Shown one piece after another: positions 62,128-64,000 of a DNA stretch of 64,000 bases (the first letter of the stretch is position 1; the number at the start of each line of letters is the position of its first letter). Both the position numbers and the translations under genes were made by a program. The notes beneath the pieces are model-generated. The model saw only the letters and a list, made by a program, of their open reading frames with translations, had not been told where the DNA came from and did not search any database. The stretch covers positions 101,778-165,777 of the forward strand of contig NZ_BLZO01000071.1 of the NCBI RefSeq assembly GCF_014132355.1, read 5' to 3'. This DNA is from Okeania sp. KiyG1. GTDB taxonomy: Bacteria > Cyanobacteriota > Cyanobacteriia > Cyanobacteriales > Microcoleaceae.

Positions 62128-63948
62128 TCAAGAATTGGTAGAAATAGGAATTTCAATAACAAATTCAGTTCCCTTACCCAGTTGTGAATCACAACTTAAT
62201 TTTCCATCATGTTTTTCTTCCACAATTTGACGAGCAATAGACAGTCCTAAACCTGTTCCTTTCCCTACTTCTTTGGTTGTAAATAGATGATTAAATATTC
62301 GATTTTTCACTTCATCAGACATTCCACAACCATTATCTTGAATGCTAATTTTGACCATTTGAGTTCCATTGTCTAAATTTGTTGTTAACGTAATACTATC
62401 GGGATTTTGCTTTATTTGTGTCATTGAACGTCCTTCGCTCATCTCATCAAACACATCAATAGCATTGGCAATAATATTCATAAACACTTGGTTTAACTGT
62501 CCTGGAAATCCAATAATTTCTGGCAAATCTCCATAGTCTTTAATAATATTAATTTCTGGACGTTTGTAGTTCCCTTTCAAGCGATGTTTGAGAATTAACA
62601 AAGTGCTATCAATTCCTTCATGCAAGTCAAAAGTGACTTTTTGCTGTTGATCGCTACGGGAGAAAATACGCATTGATTTACTAATCTCGGCAATGCGTTT
62701 CACCCCTGTTTTTATGGCAGCAAGCATTTCTGGTAAATCTGCTAATACATATTCCAGTTCAATTTCTTCAGCATGGGTAGTCACAGCTTCCCCTGGTGGA
62801 TGATTTTGTTGATAGATTTCTAAATGCTCCAGTATATCTTGTAACGCTTCTTCGAGTTGAGTAATATTACCCGAAACAAAGCCTAATGGATTATTAATTT
62901 CATGGGTAATACCAGACATCATTTGCCCTAGAGCTGACATTTTTTCACTTTGAACCAGTTGCACTTGTGTTTGTTGTAATTCTGTTAAAGACTGTTCTAA
63001 TTGTTGAGCATATTCTTGAGATTTTTGATACAGTTGAGCATTTTCTAAGGAAATTGCTGCTTGAGAACACAAGGGTTTCAATACTTCAATTCGTTGTTCA
63101 GTAAATGCTCCTGCTGTTAAGTTATTTTCTAAATATAAAATTCCTAAAAATTCTCCACGACTGCATAATGGTAAGCATAATAAACTCTGGGGTTGATTTG
63201 GGATGAAGTATTCATCAGATGCGAATTGAGGTTGAGATGAAACTTCGTCAAGATTTAGTGGTTCTAAACTGCGTTTGACTAAGTTAATTATACTGATGGG
63301 AACGGCTAAACTCTGTTCAACTGGAATAGATTTTTCAGTGCAATAAATTGTTTCATTATCATTGGTATTGTGAGTGGAAATTGCTTGAACTGTTAATTGT
63401 GATAGTTGGGATAAGATTAAAACTCCTTTTGTGGCCCCGGCATTTTCCATCATTACTTGCATTAATTGAGAGATTAATTGATTGAGTTCAATTTCACTGG
63501 ATAATGCTTGAGATGCTTTAATGATGCTGGTAAAGTCCAGTGCGTCTGAAACTCCTGTAGTATTGCTGTTAACAGTTACTTTAGTGTAACTATCTGTATT
63601 TCCTAAACTGGCAATGGTTTTGAAGGGATTGAGACTAATTTTTTGTTGTTCTAAAATTGGTGCTAATAGTTGAGGATAACGTTGTTCTAAGTCTTTGATT
63701 TTGGCTTTAGCTCCCCAATGGGAATAGCAATAGTAGGCATCTATCATGTAAGCTTGAGCAAATTTTTCTTTACCCCATTCTAGATAGAATTTAGCTGCTA
63801 ATTCGTTAGCTAAAGCTTGTTCTTGGATGTATTCATTTTCTTTTGCACCTGCAATGGCTTTGTCATAAAGTTCTATTGCTTCTAATTTTTGGTCTAAAAC
63901 TCGATGTTTTTCTGCTGCGACTAAATCTACTTTATGTTGATGATTCAT
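62128..63948 (-). CDS. Hybrid kinase copy 4, C-terminal part (continues beyond window)
   Basis: These 606 residues run from MNHQHKVDLVAAEKHRV through GAF, H-box GITHEINNP and HATPase to EIPISTNS, matching the end of copy 2. The gene continues upstream past the window edge. At about 63,953 GCATGATGTTGCCC replaces GCATGAGTTGCCC of copy 2, a one-base insertion that breaks the frame just before this segment. The offset to copy 2 is exactly 12,396 bases up to that point. It is either a true fourth copy or the far side of a tandem assembly repeat. Confidence 0.75.
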   Translation of the reverse strand: MNHQHKVDLVAAEKHRVLDQKLEAIELYDKAIAGAKENEYIQEQALANELAAKFYLEWGKEKFAQAYMIDAYYCYSHWGAKAKIKDLEQRYPQLLAPILEQQKISLNPFKTIASLGNTDSYTKVTVNSNTTGVSDALDFTSIIKASQALSSEIELNQLISQLMQVMMENAGATKGVLILSQLSQLTVQAISTHNTNDNETIYCTEKSIPVEQSLAVPISIINLVKRSLEPLNLDEVSSQPQFASDEYFIPNQPQSLLCLPLCSRGEFLGILYLENNLTAGAFTEQRIEVLKPLCSQAAISLENAQLYQKSQEYAQQLEQSLTELQQTQVQLVQSEKMSALGQMMSGITHEINNPLGFVSGNITQLEEALQDILEHLEIYQQNHPPGEAVTTHAEEIELEYVLADLPEMLAAIKTGVKRIAEISKSMRIFSRSDQQQKVTFDLHEGIDSTLLILKHRLKGNYKRPEINIIKDYGDLPEIIGFPGQLNQVFMNIIANAIDVFDEMSEGRSMTQIKQNPDSITLTTNLDNGTQMVKISIQDNGCGMSDEVKNRIFNHLFTTKEVGKGTGLGLSIARQIVEEKHDGKLSCDSQLGKGTEFVIEIPISTNS

Positions 63949-64000
63949 GGGAGCATGATGTTGCCCAATGCTGTTGCAATTGAGTTTGATTTTGTTCCAC
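63949..64000 (-). pseudogene. Hybrid kinase copy 4, upstream part at window edge
   Basis: The last 52 bases continue the copy 2-like coding sequence (QNQTQLQQHW-type residues) in the frame displaced by the one-base insertion near 63,958. The rest is outside the window. Confidence 0.5.

Overview
The window looks like chromosome of a filamentous, mat- or bloom-forming cyanobacterium, of the Okeania, Trichodesmium or Moorena kind. This is an inference. It rests on moderate-to-low GC, frequent GCGATCGC (HIP1) octamers, PEP-CTERM proteins, DUF4347/Calx-beta/RTX exoproteins, hybrid Ser/Thr-His kinases, and many dispersed palindromic repeats and decayed IS200/605, IS607 and IS5-like elements.

Layout. 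1-1.6 kb: a frameshifted sensor histidine kinase. 1.6-5.5 kb: a secreted FAD oxidoreductase between repeat-rich spacers. 5.5-8.3 kb: a truncated ammonium-transporter 5' end fused to a tandem pair of membrane-associated GTPases. 8.3-9.0 kb: transposase debris. 9.0-17.8 kb: one giant DUF4347/Calx-beta/RTX adhesin-like gene, split by two homopolymer frameshifts. 17.8-20.8 kb: MITEs, a tnpB relic, a 258-bp perfect duplication and two PEP-CTERM proteins. 20.95-25.3 kb: a DUF4347-Calx-beta-subtilase-RTX protein, preceded by a tandem array of a 149-bp structured leader element. 25.9-27.8 kb: an orphan IS605-type end resembling an omega RNA, an IS607 element and a DNA-methyltransferase remnant.

28.7-42.4 kb: the highlight. 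A DUF362-family gene is cut in two by a 12.75-kb insertion. The insertion carries a compact minus-strand operon with a rolling-circle Rep, a Zot-like assembly ATPase, a major-coat-like protein (signal peptide plus a 53-residue mature helix), a pIII-like anchored protein and several other small single-span proteins. It also has plasmid-style regulatory genes and, at its right end, an IS110/Piv-type DEDD recombinase. I read this as an integrated filamentous phage (inovirus) of a cyanobacterium that uses an IS110-family recombinase as its integrase. A shared AGTAAA core marks both ends, and removing the insert restores an in-frame 312-codon DUF362 gene. The spacer upstream of the recombinase contains sequences matching both the empty target and the phage end, which makes it a candidate guide (bridge) RNA.

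43.1-64 kb: four head-to-tail minus-strand copies of a trifunctional Ser/Thr kinase - AAA/STAND ATPase - GAF - histidine kinase (HstK-type). They share near-identical ends but have divergent central regions. Much of the array repeats with a 12,396-bp offset, and copy 3 is a mosaic.

Caution: many frames break at homopolymers (T5, T7, G6, C5/C6, A6/A7). Some broken genes may therefore be sequencing or assembly errors rather than true pseudogenes.
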